From Marinobacter vulgaris (GTDB taxonomy: Bacteria; Pseudomonadota; Gammaproteobacteria; Pseudomonadales; Oleiphilaceae): a stretch of DNA of 64,000 nt. The stretch covers positions 124,001 to 188,000 of the forward strand of contig NZ_QFWX01000001.1 in assembly GCF_003344045.1 (NCBI RefSeq), in the 5' to 3' direction. Within the stretch, counting starts at the first letter, position 1, and every line of letters begins with the position of its first letter. A model generated the notes under the pieces. The model made no database searches and had not been told where the DNA came from. It saw nothing but the letters and a program-made list of their open reading frames with translations. A program made the position numbers and the translations under genes. This document shows positions 26,274 to 36,257 of the stretch, one piece after another.

Positions 26274-26969
26274 ATGCTGAAAATCCTGAAAGCTGTCTGG
26301 ATACTGGTATGGGCTGCGCTGCTCACCCTGATCCTGTTTTTGCCCATAGTAGTTGCCGCACTTGCCGCCCGAAGCGGTAATGCCGCCTTTCACGGTACCC
26401 AGGTGTATGCCTGGTGCATTCTCAAGCTCACCGGTATTCGCCTTCGTGTCAGCGGAAGGGAGCACATTGATCCCGCCCAACGCTACGTGATCCTCAGCAA
26501 TCATGCGTCCTACTACGATCCCCCTGCGCTGGTCCTGGCGCTGGGTCTGCAATACCGCTGGGTGATCAAGAAAGAGCTGCGCAAAGTGCCCCTGTTTGGC
26601 CTGGCACTGGAAACCTCACGCAACCTGTTTATCGACCGATCCAGGGGCAGTGATGCGCTGCAGAGCATCAAGCGAGGTGTGGCACAGTTACCCGAGGGCA
26701 CCAGTATCCTGATATTCCCCGAGGGGACCCGGTCCTGGGATGGGCAACTGCTTCCGTTCAAGAAAGGCGGGTTTGTGATTGCCCGTGATGGCGGGCTGCC
26801 CATTCTACCGGTAACGATACGGGGCTCTCATGACCGTCTGCCCAAGGGAACAGCTGCCTTCTCGCCGGGCATTATCGATATCGTCATACATCCGCCGGTA
26901 GCCACGGCGGGTCGTGAGGTGGATGCCGTGCGGGCAGAGGTGAGGGCCACCATAGAAGGTGCCCTCTGA
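26274..26969 (+). CDS. 1-acylglycerol-3-phosphate acyltransferase (PlsC-like)
   Basis: A 231-residue membrane-associated acyltransferase. Two N-terminal hydrophobic segments are followed by the catalytic NHASYYDPPAL (H-x4-D motif) around residue 70, LFIDRSRGS, and the glycerol-phosphate-binding FPEGTRSWDG around 145. It is expected to transfer an acyl group onto lysophosphatidate in phospholipid synthesis. The frame opens at a GTG at 26238, but the ATG at 26274 places the membrane helix directly at the N-terminus as in relatives. Confidence 0.85.
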   Translation: MLKILKAVWILVWAALLTLILFLPIVVAALAARSGNAAFHGTQVYAWCILKLTGIRLRVSGREHIDPAQRYVILSNHASYYDPPALVLALGLQYRWVIKKELRKVPLFGLALETSRNLFIDRSRGSDALQSIKRGVAQLPEGTSILIFPEGTRSWDGQLLPFKKGGFVIARDGGLPILPVTIRGSHDRLPKGTAAFSPGIIDIVIHPPVATAGREVDAVRAEVRATIEGAL

Positions 26970-26988
26970 CTTCACGCCTCAGTCCGCC

Positions 26989-27819
26989 TCAGTCGTTGAA
27001 GACGTCCTCGTACAGCCGCATGGTGCCTTCCCAGGAGCGACCTGCGGCATCCTCATCATAAGCGACGGGCATGTCGAATTCTTCGGCGATCCTGTCTGCG
27101 CCAGGGTTGGTAAAGGAGTGCAGAACTCCCGGGAAGCTCACCAGGGTCAGGTCGGCTTCGGCGTCCTGCATTTCTTTTACCAGGCCGGCAACCTGATCTG
27201 AGGGTACCATATGGTCGGCCCCACCGGTGTAGACGTGAATCCGCGGCTGAACCTTGCCAGCTTCCGCCTTGATGGGACTTCCCAGAGCGCCGTGATAACT
27301 GACCACGGCGTCCAGATCCACACCCAGGCGGGCCATGTTCAGCACCACAGCGCCGCCGAAGCAGTATCCCTGGGCGGCAATCCTGTCACTGTCGACGCTG
27401 TCGTGCTGTTGCAGTAATTCCATGGCGGCGGTAAACCGGGCCTTGACCTGGTCCATGTCCTTCGTCGCCTCCTTCATGAAACTTTGGGCATCCTCCGGGT
27501 GTTCTGCGAGTTTGCCCGACCCATACATGTCGAGGGCGAATGCTGTATAGCCTGCCGCCGCAAGTTTCTCGGCCTGCTCCCGCGCAAATTCATTGTGTCC
27601 CCACCATTCATGAACCACAAGAACGCCGGGCCGCTTGCCATCGGCTTCGCTGTCGTAAGCCATGTAGCCGGTGAAGGTCTTGCCGTTAACTTCATACTCA
27701 ACGGTTTCTGTCTGCATCTCGGCTGATACCTGTGCGTTTGCCAGGGCAAGGGCCAGGGCGAGAGAAAGTGTCGCGGGCCTCGAAAAGGAAGCGGCGGCTG
27801 TGTGCTTGTCATTATTCAT
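26989..27819 (-). CDS. Exported dienelactone hydrolase family protein
   Basis: A 276-residue alpha/beta hydrolase with an N-terminal signal peptide (residues 1-32, hydrophobic core SLALALALANAQVSA). The dienelactone hydrolase core is recognisable: VVHEWWGHNEFAREQAEKLA, nucleophile elbow GYCFGGAVVLN with catalytic Cys, and the catalytic His in FPGVLHSFTNPGAD. The ATG at 27819 is chosen over an upstream start at 27948 because it puts the signal peptide at the N-terminus. Substrate is unknown; exported members are widespread and uncharacterised. It is divergent from the alanine dehydrogenase gene. Confidence 0.82.
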   Translation of the reverse strand: MNNDKHTAAASFSRPATLSLALALALANAQVSAEMQTETVEYEVNGKTFTGYMAYDSEADGKRPGVLVVHEWWGHNEFAREQAEKLAAAGYTAFALDMYGSGKLAEHPEDAQSFMKEATKDMDQVKARFTAAMELLQQHDSVDSDRIAAQGYCFGGAVVLNMARLGVDLDAVVSYHGALGSPIKAEAGKVQPRIHVYTGGADHMVPSDQVAGLVKEMQDAEADLTLVSFPGVLHSFTNPGADRIAEEFDMPVAYDEDAAGRSWEGTMRLYEDVFND

Positions 27820-27978
27820 TCGTTCCTGCTCCATTTGGGTCGATTGCCTGTGGTTGGCCCGGAGTTTTACGCCGGAGCCCCTTGAACCGATGCATTCAAT
27901 TGCTGATGCCAGTGCCAGACTTTTACTACACTCTAGCAGATGACACATCGTTTACCGGACGGATTCAAGGGGCAAAGC

Positions 27979-29097
27979 ATGAAGATCGGTGTACCGAAGG
28001 AAATCAAGAACCATGAGTACCGGGTAGGGATGACCCCTGCCGCTGTCCATGAACTCTGCGGCCACGGGCACCATGTCTATATCGAGGCAGATGCCGGTTC
28101 GGCGATCGGGTTCGGCGACGAGGATTATCGCAAGGCAGGCGCACGGATTCTTGACGATGGCCCGGCGGTATTTGCAGCCAGCGACCTGATCGTGAAGGTC
28201 AAGGAGCCGCAACCCGATGAGCGGGCATTGCTGACACCGGGGCACACCCTGTTTACCTATCTGCACCTGGCGCCGGACCAGGAACAGACGGATGACCTGG
28301 TGAAATCCGGAGCCACCTGCATTGCCTATGAAACAGTGACCGATGGTCACGGACGATTGCCGCTACTGGCACCCATGTCGGAAGTGGCGGGCCGGATGTC
28401 GATCCAGGCGGGGGCCCATTGTCTGGAAAAATCCATGGGTGGCCGCGGTGTCCTGCTGGGCGGTGTGCCGGGAGTCAGTCCGGCTCGGGTCACGGTGATT
28501 GGCGGCGGCGTGGTCGGTCAGAACGCCGTGGCCATGGCCATCGGGCTGGGCGCCCAGGTGACGGTGCTGGACCGGAATATGGACGTGCTGAGAAATCTTG
28601 ATCATCTGTATGGCAACCGTATCAGCACTCTGTTTTCCACGGCAGCCACCCTGGAGGAAGCGGTCACCGGATCGGATCTGGTCATTGGTGGCGTTCTGAT
28701 CCCCGGGGCGTCTGCGCCCAAACTGGTCACCCGCGACATGATCAGCAGGATGCCGGAGGGCAGTGTGATCGTGGATGTGGCTATCGACCAGGGCGGGTGT
28801 ACCGAAACCTCAAGGGCCACTACCCACGATGCCCCCACCTATGTGGTGGAGGGTGTAGTGCACTATTGCGTTGCCAATATGCCGGGTGGGGTTGCCAGAA
28901 CCTCTACACTGGCGCTGAATAATGTCACTCTGCCTTTCATTGCCGCCCTGGCCAACAAGGGCCCCGAGCAGGCGATGAGAGACGATCACCACTTACGCAA
29001 TGGCCTCAACGTCTATCAGGGCAGGGTGACCTTCCGTGAGGTGGCGGAAGCCACAGGCTACGAGTTTACTGACCCCGAATCGCTGCTGGGTCAGTAA
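27979..29097 (+). CDS. ald: Alanine dehydrogenase
   Basis: A 372-residue NAD-dependent dehydrogenase of the usual length. [20 protein letters not shown] is the conserved N-terminus, K in LIVKVKEPQ (about residue 75) and H in LFTYLHLAP (about residue 96) are the catalytic pair, and [17 protein letters not shown] is the NAD motif. It interconverts alanine and pyruvate with ammonia. An upstream start at 27940 would add 13 residues not seen in the family. The GST-like gene follows 23 bases later, probably in one transcript. Confidence 0.93.
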   Translation: MKIGVPKEIKNHEYRVGMTPAAVHELCGHGHHVYIEADAGSAIGFGDEDYRKAGARILDDGPAVFAASDLIVKVKEPQPDERALLTPGHTLFTYLHLAPDQEQTDDLVKSGATCIAYETVTDGHGRLPLLAPMSEVAGRMSIQAGAHCLEKSMGGRGVLLGGVPGVSPARVTVIGGGVVGQNAVAMAIGLGAQVTVLDRNMDVLRNLDHLYGNRISTLFSTAATLEEAVTGSDLVIGGVLIPGASAPKLVTRDMISRMPEGSVIVDVAIDQGGCTETSRATTHDAPTYVVEGVVHYCVANMPGGVARTSTLALNNVTLPFIAALANKGPEQAMRDDHHLRNGLNVYQGRVTFREVAEATGYEFTDPESLLGQ

Positions 29098-29120
29098 CCC
29101 CACTGCAACAAGGAGATTTC

Positions 29121-29693
29121 ATGAAACTGATTGGTTCTACCACGTCCCCCTACGTCCGGCGCATCCGGCTGCTACTGGCTGATAACGACTATGAGTTCGT
29201 GAACCTCGACATTTACGGTGAGGGCAGGGACGAGCTCAGGCGCCACAATCCGGCCCTGAAAATTCCCATGCTGATTGACGGTGACCAGGAAGTGTATGAT
29301 TCACGGGTGATCGCCCGCTACTTCAGCGAACAGCAGGGCCTCAGCCCCCTGACCTGGGATCAGGAAAACCAGCTGACGCTGATCGATGCCGCCAATGATT
29401 CCGCCGTTATCCTGTTGCTGTCGTCCCGATCGGGTATCGACACCAGCGAGAACCTGATGTTTTTCAACCTTCAGCGGGAGCGCATCATGTTGACCATGCG
29501 CACCCTGGCGGCCATGGTTGATGAGGGCCTGTTCCATGAATGGAACTATCCGGCGATTTGCCTGTATAGCCTGGTGGACTGGGTCGATTTTCGCGGTCTG
29601 GTGGATTTTACCGGGGTTGAAAGCCTGCTCAGCTTCCGCGATCACCACCGCGATAATGCTGTGGTCAGTCGCACAGATCCGCGGACGAGTTGA
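29121..29693 (+). CDS. Glutathione S-transferase-like protein
   Basis: A 190-residue protein with a thioredoxin-fold N-terminal domain: TTSPYVRRIRLLLADNDYEF, cis-proline region ALKIPMLIDGDQEVYDSRVI and the D-S pair that contacts glutathione. The C-terminal helical domain is shorter than in most GSTs (about 200-220 residues). AAGGAG precedes the ATG. Function is probably glutathione-dependent conjugation or a stress role, but no substrate can be inferred. Confidence 0.75.
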   Translation: MKLIGSTTSPYVRRIRLLLADNDYEFVNLDIYGEGRDELRRHNPALKIPMLIDGDQEVYDSRVIARYFSEQQGLSPLTWDQENQLTLIDAANDSAVILLLSSRSGIDTSENLMFFNLQRERIMLTMRTLAAMVDEGLFHEWNYPAICLYSLVDWVDFRGLVDFTGVESLLSFRDHHRDNAVVSRTDPRTS

Positions 29694-29842
29694 AACGGGA
29701 AACTGGCACTATTTCATGTTCCTGCGGCTTTTCCTTCTGCAATTCTTGACTATAGTTAAGGGCAGGCAGGGCCTGATCTGTTGACGCCCGCACAACGTAA
29801 TTATGACAATCAATAACAATATCAACCCAAGAGGGTCGAGCT

Positions 29843-30454
29843 ATGCTTCTGAATCACGCGTTTGGCCTGTTTACCCATCCCAATAGCGAGTGGGCGGAAA
29901 TTCGCAAGGAACACGCGCCTCCCAGAAGGCTGTATGTGGCCTACGTACTGGTTCTGGCGGCGATCGCGCCGATCTGTGCCTACATCTCCACGGCGCATTT
30001 TGGTTGGACTGTTGGTAACGACCGTCTGATCAAGTTGACGGAAATCAGCGCCTTCCAGATGAGTGTGCTTACCTACCTGGCAATGCTGGTGGGCGTATTT
30101 GCCCTTGGTTACGCCATTAACTGGATGGCCAAGACCTACGGCGCCAACGAGGAGCTGGTGCCGTCCAATGGCCTGGCACTGGCGTCCTACTCGTGCACCC
30201 CGCTGTTCCTGGCGGGATTTGCGTTGCTTTATCCGGTGCCCTGGTTCAATGCCATCGTGTTTCTGGTAGCCGCCGGTTACGGCGCCAAGCTGATGTATGA
30301 CGGTCTGCCCATTGTCATGGGCATCCACAAGGACCGGGCGGTCATGTACGCGGGAGCATTGCTGACCGTCGCCCTGGTGATTCTGGTCTCCACCCGCGTC
30401 GGGTCCGTTATCCTCTGGAATTATGGCTTCGGCCCGGTGTTCATTCAGGGCTAG
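29843..30454 (+). CDS. Yip1-domain inner-membrane protein
   Basis: A 203-residue protein with about five hydrophobic segments (from residue 30 on) that fits the bacterial Yip1 family (LFTHPNSEWAEIRKE at the N-terminus, then five helices, MGIHKDRAVMYA in the loop before the last). Bacterial members are common but have no established function. GAGGGTCGAGCT before the ATG includes a ribosome site. It stands alone, with a 149-base gap upstream. Confidence 0.7.
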   Translation: MLLNHAFGLFTHPNSEWAEIRKEHAPPRRLYVAYVLVLAAIAPICAYISTAHFGWTVGNDRLIKLTEISAFQMSVLTYLAMLVGVFALGYAINWMAKTYGANEELVPSNGLALASYSCTPLFLAGFALLYPVPWFNAIVFLVAAGYGAKLMYDGLPIVMGIHKDRAVMYAGALLTVALVILVSTRVGSVILWNYGFGPVFIQG

Positions 30455-30585
30455 TGGGTATTGTCGACAGGTGGGCTTGCTGGCCGGCATCGCCGGCCGA
30501 ACAGGCTTATTATTGACCTGAAACAACCCCTCCGGGTCTGCGTCCGGGTTCAATAGCAGGAGGTATCTGGCCAGGAAGTCCGGCA

Positions 30586-33345
30586 ATGTCATCGTCTGAA
30601 CCACCTCAATCCGGATCCGACGAATCCTCCGGCAATCGTGAGCTGCACTGGCACGCCATGGATGCTGACAAGGTTCGTTCGGATCTGTCTGCAACCGGCC
30701 CACTGACCGCGCAGGCGGTGTCCGAGAGGCTGAGTAAATTTGGCCACAACCGCCTTCCGGAAGCCCGCCGCCGCGGTCCGTTGGCCCGCCTGGGCAACCA
30801 GCTCAAAAACTTCCTGATTTATGTACTGATCACGGCAGCAGTGATTACGGCGCTGTTGGGCCATTGGGTGGATACCACGGTGATTCTTGCGGTGGTGGTT
30901 ATCCAGACTCTGGTGGGTTTCATACAGGAAGGTAAAGCCGAACAGGCGCTCTCCGCGATCAGACATATGCTGGCACCCAGGGCAATTGTGCTGCGGGATG
31001 GGGGCCAGAAGAAGATCGATGCGGCCGAGCTGGTGCCTGGTGATACCGTGCTGTTGGAGCCGGGTGACCGGGTACCGGCTGACATCCGGCTGGAGCGTTG
31101 CCATAACCTTAAAATTGAAGAGGCAGTGCTTACCGGAGAATCCGAACCGGTAAATAAAACCACCGATGTTCAGCCAGCGGATGCGGTCCTCGGTGATCAG
31201 CTCAATATGGCGTTTTCCGGCACCATGGTAGCAACCGGCACCGGCCGCGGCGTGGTCGTGAGGACAGGACCGGAGACCGAAATTGGCCGGATTTCCGGCC
31301 TGCTGCAGGATACCGCCACACTCAAAACGCCGCTGCTCGAACAGATTGACCGTTTTGCCCGTTACCTGTCACTGATCATCATTGTTGCCGGCGTGGTGAT
31401 ATTTGGTGGTGGGCTGGCCCTGAGCGGGCTCCCGCTTCGTGAACTCTTCATGGCGGTTGTGGGCCTGACCGTGGCGGCCATTCCCGAGGGGCTGCCAGCC
31501 ATTCTTACCATCACGCTGGCCATCGGCGTCCGCAGGATGGCCAGCCGTCACGCCGTTGTTCGCAGAATGCCGGTGATTGAAACTCTCGGGGCTGTATCGG
31601 TGATCTGCTCCGATAAAACCGGAACCCTGACTCGCAACGAAATGATGGTGACGGCGGCGGTGGCGGCCGGGAAACGCCTGGATATAGAGGGTGAAGGTTA
31701 CGAGCCTGAGGGAGACATTCGCGACGGCAGCGATCTGGCCGATGGCAGTGCACTGCTGGACGAGTTGGCCAGGGCCGCAGCCTTGTGCAATGACGCCCAC
31801 CTGGAGCGCCATGAGGGCACAATCCGGGTTGCCGGTGACCCCATGGAGGGGGCTCTCAAGGTATTCGCCCAGAAGGCTGGGTTTGATCCGGAGACTGATG
31901 GCCGGCAGTGGCCGCGGGCCGATGAAGTCCCCTTTGATACCGATAACCGCTTCATGGCGACGCTCAACCATGACCACCATCGCCACGGCGTGGTCTACGT
32001 AAAGGGTGCTCCCGAACGGATCCTGGAAATGTGTACCGGCATGGTGACTGACAGCGGTGATACCTCGTCGCTGGATCGGGAGGCCTGGACCGCTGTGGTT
32101 TCCGAGCTGGCCTCCGAGGGTCTTCGGGTACTGGCTCTGGCCCGCTGGCCAGTCGATCCGTCGCAGAATACGCTGGCGGTGGAGGATGTTGAGGAAGGGT
32201 TGGAACTGCTGGGGCTTGTCGGTCTTCTGGACCCTCCGCGGCAGGAGGCGATCCAGGCCATCCAGGACTGCCATGACGCCGGTATCCGGGTAAAGATGAT
32301 TACCGGCGACCATGCCATGACCGCCAGTGCCATCGGTGCGCGGCTGGGGCTTGAGAACACCACCCGCGTGATCACCGGTAAGGAGCTGGATCAACTGGAT
32401 GAGAAGGAGTTGACGCAGGTCGCCGGTGACGTGGATATTTTCGCCCGCACCAGCCCCGAACACAAATTGCGCCTGGTAGAGGCGTTGCAGGCTCTGCACG
32501 GTGTGGTCGCCATGACCGGGGATGGCGTGAATGACGCACCGGCCCTCAAACGCGCGGATGTTGGTATTGCCATGGGGGTCAAGGGTTCGGAAGCGGCTCG
32601 TGAGGCTGCATCGGTGGTGTTGCTGGATGACAATTTTGCCAGTATTGCCGCAGCGGTGCGGGAGGGTCGCACGGTCTATGCCAATCTCAAAAAGGCGATC
32701 GCCTTCATGCTGCCGATTAACGGAGGTGAATCCATCAGTCTTATCACAGCCCTGCTGCTGGGGCTGTCGTTGCCCATCTCGGCGTTGCAGATACTCTGGG
32801 TGAACCTGGTGGGTTCGGTGATCCTGGCGATGACCCTGGCCTTTGAACCTGCTGAACCGGGCGTCATGAAGCGCCCGCCCCGGCCCCGGGACGAGTCGCT
32901 GTTGGCAGGTTTCGTTGTCTGGCGCGTCGCTTTTGTATCCCTGCTGTTCCTGATTGGCATTTTTGCCGCCTGGTACTGGGCGATGTTCCGGTTTGATAAT
33001 GAAGCGATGGCGCGAACGCTGGCGGTGAACACGCTGGTGGCAATGGAAGTTTTTTACCTGTTCGCGGTGCGTTATCTGGACACTGCCTCCATAACCCTGC
33101 GCGGGGTGCTGGGCACTCCCATCGTGTTGCTGGCGGTGGGTGCCGTTATCCTGTTGCAGTTGCTGTTTACCTACCTGCCGTTATTCCACCAGACGTTCGG
33201 TACCGCGCCGCTCACGGTCGGGGCCCTGGTCTTTGCCGGCGCTGCCGGGGTTGTGGTGCTGCTGGTGCTGGAGCTGGAGACCTGGCTCAGGCGTCGATGG
33301 GGCAAGGGAGCCGATGACTCCGTCAGCTCTGGCTCCGGGTTATGA
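30586..33345 (+). CDS. P-type cation-transporting ATPase (P2-like)
   Basis: A 919-residue P-type ATPase. The N-terminal cation-ATPase domain is followed by TGES (VLTGESEPVN, about residue 183), PEGLP in the fourth membrane helix, the phosphorylated aspartate in CSDKTGTLTRNE (about residue 343), KGAPERIL in the nucleotide domain and GDGVNDAPALKRADVGIAMG. The overall plan is that of calcium-type P2 pumps, but the sixth helix reads LWVNLVGSVILAMTLAFEPAEP where SERCA-like pumps have N-x-x-T-D; the missing acidic residue makes the transported ion uncertain. Its 3' end overlaps the phosphoketolase gene on the opposite strand by 23 bases. Confidence 0.88.
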   Translation: MSSSEPPQSGSDESSGNRELHWHAMDADKVRSDLSATGPLTAQAVSERLSKFGHNRLPEARRRGPLARLGNQLKNFLIYVLITAAVITALLGHWVDTTVILAVVVIQTLVGFIQEGKAEQALSAIRHMLAPRAIVLRDGGQKKIDAAELVPGDTVLLEPGDRVPADIRLERCHNLKIEEAVLTGESEPVNKTTDVQPADAVLGDQLNMAFSGTMVATGTGRGVVVRTGPETEIGRISGLLQDTATLKTPLLEQIDRFARYLSLIIIVAGVVIFGGGLALSGLPLRELFMAVVGLTVAAIPEGLPAILTITLAIGVRRMASRHAVVRRMPVIETLGAVSVICSDKTGTLTRNEMMVTAAVAAGKRLDIEGEGYEPEGDIRDGSDLADGSALLDELARAAALCNDAHLERHEGTIRVAGDPMEGALKVFAQKAGFDPETDGRQWPRADEVPFDTDNRFMATLNHDHHRHGVVYVKGAPERILEMCTGMVTDSGDTSSLDREAWTAVVSELASEGLRVLALARWPVDPSQNTLAVEDVEEGLELLGLVGLLDPPRQEAIQAIQDCHDAGIRVKMITGDHAMTASAIGARLGLENTTRVITGKELDQLDEKELTQVAGDVDIFARTSPEHKLRLVEALQALHGVVAMTGDGVNDAPALKRADVGIAMGVKGSEAAREAASVVLLDDNFASIAAAVREGRTVYANLKKAIAFMLPINGGESISLITALLLGLSLPISALQILWVNLVGSVILAMTLAFEPAEPGVMKRPPRPRDESLLAGFVVWRVAFVSLLFLIGIFAAWYWAMFRFDNEAMARTLAVNTLVAMEVFYLFAVRYLDTASITLRGVLGTPIVLLAVGAVILLQLLFTYLPLFHQTFGTAPLTVGALVFAGAAGVVVLLVLELETWLRRRWGKGADDSVSSGSGL

Positions 33346-35731
33346 TGGCAGCGTCGCCACGGCCCTCAATGGCAGCCAGCTCGGCGCTGGACAGCCACTC
33401 GCCGGGCGGGCGTTCCATAACGTCCGCACAGGCTGCCAAGGCATGGGCCCAGGAGCAGCGGTTGGCAAACAGCATGCCGGCTTCATTGAGCGTGCCGCCA
33501 CGGTTTATATAGCCCAGAACACGGGATTTTGACGGCTCTGGAAACAGCGGGGACAAGTGGCCGCGAAATACCTCCGGGCGCATGTGGGTGAGGGCAACCC
33601 GGCGCTTCATTCTGCGGGGAAACAGCCGTTCCTGCTCAAGATCGCGGGCGCACTGCGCGGCCTCGATGGTGTCCCGGGGTTCGCGGAAGCGGCCGGGTTC
33701 CTGCACATACACCAGCCTGAACGGGGTCCCGGTTTCCCGTAACCGCTCGCTGGCGCGGATCATTTCGGAGAGCTGGTAGGCACCATTGGCAATCAGCATT
33801 ACTGGTTCGCCGGGGGAGGTGTCCTCATCCACCACAAGGGCACCGTTTTTTGCCAGGGCCTGAGCTTCTTTCCGGTCAAACACCACCGGCCGGTCACGTT
33901 TCGGTATCACCATGCAGGCCAGTTGCCCACGCCCCAGGTAGACACCGGGCAGCGCCTCCAGGGTGCTGTTGTAGTCCGCCGGAAAGAGAACCCGGCTGAC
34001 ATCGCTCATTTCCCCCAGCAGACTCTCGCAAAAGGTGGTGTCCTGGTGGGATTGCTGGTTCTTGCCATTTTCCCAGGTGTGTGAGGTGGCAATCACCGGA
34101 AAACCGAGCCAGTTGGCCGGCCTGCCGATCTCCTTCTGCTGGCGGGCAAAGATCAGTTCCTGGCGAATGGCCCCCAGCATTTTTACGCAGAAGGCTTCGT
34201 AGCTGGCCACCAGGTTCAGCCCGGCCTTGTTGGCAAGGCAGGCGGACACCACGGCTTCCTCGTTGAGAGCGGTAATGATCTGCCCGTGTACGGATTCCTG
34301 TTCATTTTCAGGACAGTTCACCCGGTGTTTAAGGCCATTGAGTACGCTCTCCAGGCGATTGCTGGCCAGTTCGTCCGGGTTGCCGACCCTGGCCCGTAAC
34401 CCTGGATTTTGCCGCACCAGGGCGGTGAAGAAATCGTCGACTGCCAGCATTGGTGAGCCGAAGTCCTGTGAAGGCGGCAGTGCTGGCATAACAGGATCTG
34501 GCGGATGGCGTGTCGCCAGTGCATGGTCCCGCTCCAGTGGGCGTTGCTGTTGCCGATGCTGGTTGAGCTGGCTGACGGCATCGGCAAGTTGCTCCGGTGG
34601 CACCCACAGCAAACCGGCGTGGTGGTGGAACAGTTCCCTGGCCCTGGTGTCAATTTTTGGATTCCCGGGCAGTGGCAGGTTGTGGGCAGCATTGCTGCCG
34701 GCGCCATAAAAGCCGTAACCCTTGGTGGTTTCGGCGATGCCGTAGGGAATTGCAGCAGGATAGCGAAGCGTCCCGCTCCGGGCCTGCTCGCGATAACGGT
34801 TCAAGGTTTGCTCCATGTTGAACAGGGCGCAAACAAAGGCCGCCGGATCACGGCCATCAAAATAAAGCGGCTCGAAACCGCAGTGCGAAAGATGTTCGCC
34901 AAACCGTTCCAGACCTTCGTGGGTGCCCAGTTCAGTGCGCTGCTCAATTCGCCGGCCATTGGCAATCATGATGGGCATCACTGCGCCGCAATCCTCCGCT
35001 CGCCACCAGCGCGGAACCCAGTCGCTACCGCGTTGCTCCTCCGCAGCGCCATCAGACAGAAAGGCCACCAGTGACTCACCCGGCAGCGGCATGTGGGTAT
35101 ATTGCAGTTCGGCAAAACCGAGGTAGCCACCTTCCATGATTCCCCCCGCCGTGTGGGGGCCAACATGGCTGCCCAGGGGGGCGTCCATGCCACCATCCGG
35201 CCGCTGGCGGTAGCTGTAGAAATCGGACACCAGGCGCGATAGTCCGTTCCTGCCCCGGTAACGGTCCTGTTGTTCAGGGTGCAGGTTGCCTGTCAGCACA
35301 TTCAGTGCATCAATCGCGGCGACACAATGCCCCTGGCCCATCAGCCAGCTTCGGGTCTGGCCGGTCAGGTTGTTCAGCGCCATATAGGCAGCGTAGGCGG
35401 GGATCATGTTCAGGGCACCGCCGGTATGGCCCTCGGGGTTGGTTTTGAAATCGCTGGGCAACAGGGGCGTGCCGCTCACATCCACCCGGCTGGTATAGGT
35501 CATGTGCGCCACCAGCCAGAGGCCGGCGCTGGCCAGCAGATCCAGGCAGGCGAGCTTGCGATAGACGGTTGCGGTATCAGGTTGAAGCCCGGCGGCCACC
35601 AGTTTGCCGGCCATGGTCCGGGCCTGGTCACAAGTGGTTTCGGAGTGCCGGATCACGCCATAGCCCCGCCGCCAGCGCTCGTAATCAGAGACAGGCCTGT
35701 TGCCGGATTCAGGGTTTATAGGGGACGACAT
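33323..35731 (-). CDS. Divergent phosphoketolase-family ThDP enzyme
   Basis: An 802-residue protein with the length and domain order of xylulose-5-phosphate/fructose-6-phosphate phosphoketolase. Matches include PEGHTGGALNM, MGQGHCVAAIDALN, LSDGAAEEQRGSDW (in place of GDGE), SYEAF with the glutamate that activates thiamine diphosphate, and SHQDTTF in the C-terminal half. Several positions differ from classical XFP (for example SDGAAEE and VPRWWRAEDCG), so it belongs to a distinct branch and its true substrate is uncertain. GGAGG lies eleven bases ahead of the ATG. No acetate kinase or phosphotransacetylase gene is in the window. Confidence 0.75.
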   Translation of the reverse strand: MSSPINPESGNRPVSDYERWRRGYGVIRHSETTCDQARTMAGKLVAAGLQPDTATVYRKLACLDLLASAGLWLVAHMTYTSRVDVSGTPLLPSDFKTNPEGHTGGALNMIPAYAAYMALNNLTGQTRSWLMGQGHCVAAIDALNVLTGNLHPEQQDRYRGRNGLSRLVSDFYSYRQRPDGGMDAPLGSHVGPHTAGGIMEGGYLGFAELQYTHMPLPGESLVAFLSDGAAEEQRGSDWVPRWWRAEDCGAVMPIMIANGRRIEQRTELGTHEGLERFGEHLSHCGFEPLYFDGRDPAAFVCALFNMEQTLNRYREQARSGTLRYPAAIPYGIAETTKGYGFYGAGSNAAHNLPLPGNPKIDTRARELFHHHAGLLWVPPEQLADAVSQLNQHRQQQRPLERDHALATRHPPDPVMPALPPSQDFGSPMLAVDDFFTALVRQNPGLRARVGNPDELASNRLESVLNGLKHRVNCPENEQESVHGQIITALNEEAVVSACLANKAGLNLVASYEAFCVKMLGAIRQELIFARQQKEIGRPANWLGFPVIATSHTWENGKNQQSHQDTTFCESLLGEMSDVSRVLFPADYNSTLEALPGVYLGRGQLACMVIPKRDRPVVFDRKEAQALAKNGALVVDEDTSPGEPVMLIANGAYQLSEMIRASERLRETGTPFRLVYVQEPGRFREPRDTIEAAQCARDLEQERLFPRRMKRRVALTHMRPEVFRGHLSPLFPEPSKSRVLGYINRGGTLNEAGMLFANRCSWAHALAACADVMERPPGEWLSSAELAAIEGRGDAAIITRSQS

Positions 35732-35858
35732 GACGGGCCTCCATGGCTTCGTGATATGAAGCGATTATAGAAGCCAGCATCTGAAAAACCGTTGATGCAG
35801 ATCATTCGGACCTACATCTTGTTTGACTGTCTCTTCACCAGGGGGGTGTCGAGGGCGG

Positions 35859-36257
35859 TCAGGAGCGAGCCGGTTCGAACCGCTGCTGCAGCCAGGATTT
35901 GATGTCGTCAGACTCGTACAGCCATTGCTCGTTGTCACTGTTCTCCCCGATCAACAGGCAGGGTACCTTTACCCGGCCACCGCCGGCGGCAAGCGCTTCA
36001 CGGTGGCTGTCATTGTGCTGGGCATCGCGGGTTTCGATGTTCAGTCCGAGCCGGGCCATTTCCTTGCGGACCTTGATACAGAAGGGGCAGGCGCTGAACT
36101 GGTAAAGCGCCAGGTTTTTGCAGGCAGCATCCACGCGGGCCTGCTCTTCAGGGGACCGGTCGATGCTCTTGGGAGTACTGATTTTCTCGCTGATCAGCAT
36201 AAACGGTGTCAGGATCAGTCGAAGTGTGCGGAAAAAATAACGAATGACAATTCTCAT
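35859..36257 (-). CDS. Membrane-anchored glutaredoxin-like protein
   Basis: A 132-residue protein. Residues 1-25 (MRIVIRYFFRTLRLILTPFM) form an amphipathic or membrane-anchoring helix; a thioredoxin-fold domain follows with the redox motif CPFC (LYQFSACPFCIKVRKEMARL) and the cis-proline region KVPCLLIG. This is the glutaredoxin/GST-N-terminal type seen in many gammaproteobacteria. The ATG at 36257 is chosen because the longer frame from 36398 begins with an unrelated basic stretch. Likely a glutathione-dependent disulfide reductase at the inner face of the membrane. Confidence 0.75.
   Translation of the reverse strand: MRIVIRYFFRTLRLILTPFMLISEKISTPKSIDRSPEEQARVDAACKNLALYQFSACPFCIKVRKEMARLGLNIETRDAQHNDSHREALAAGGGRVKVPCLLIGENSDNEQWLYESDDIKSWLQQRFEPARS

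Noticed and set aside
30483-30499. GGCCGGC-ATC-GCCGGCC hairpin after the Yip1 gene
   Set aside because: The loop has three bases and no T-tract follows; it may be chance in G+C-rich DNA.
31369-32499. Minus-strand open frame (376 codons) opposite the P-type ATPase
   Set aside because: Antisense shadow of conserved ATPase motifs; no ribosome site or recognisable domain.
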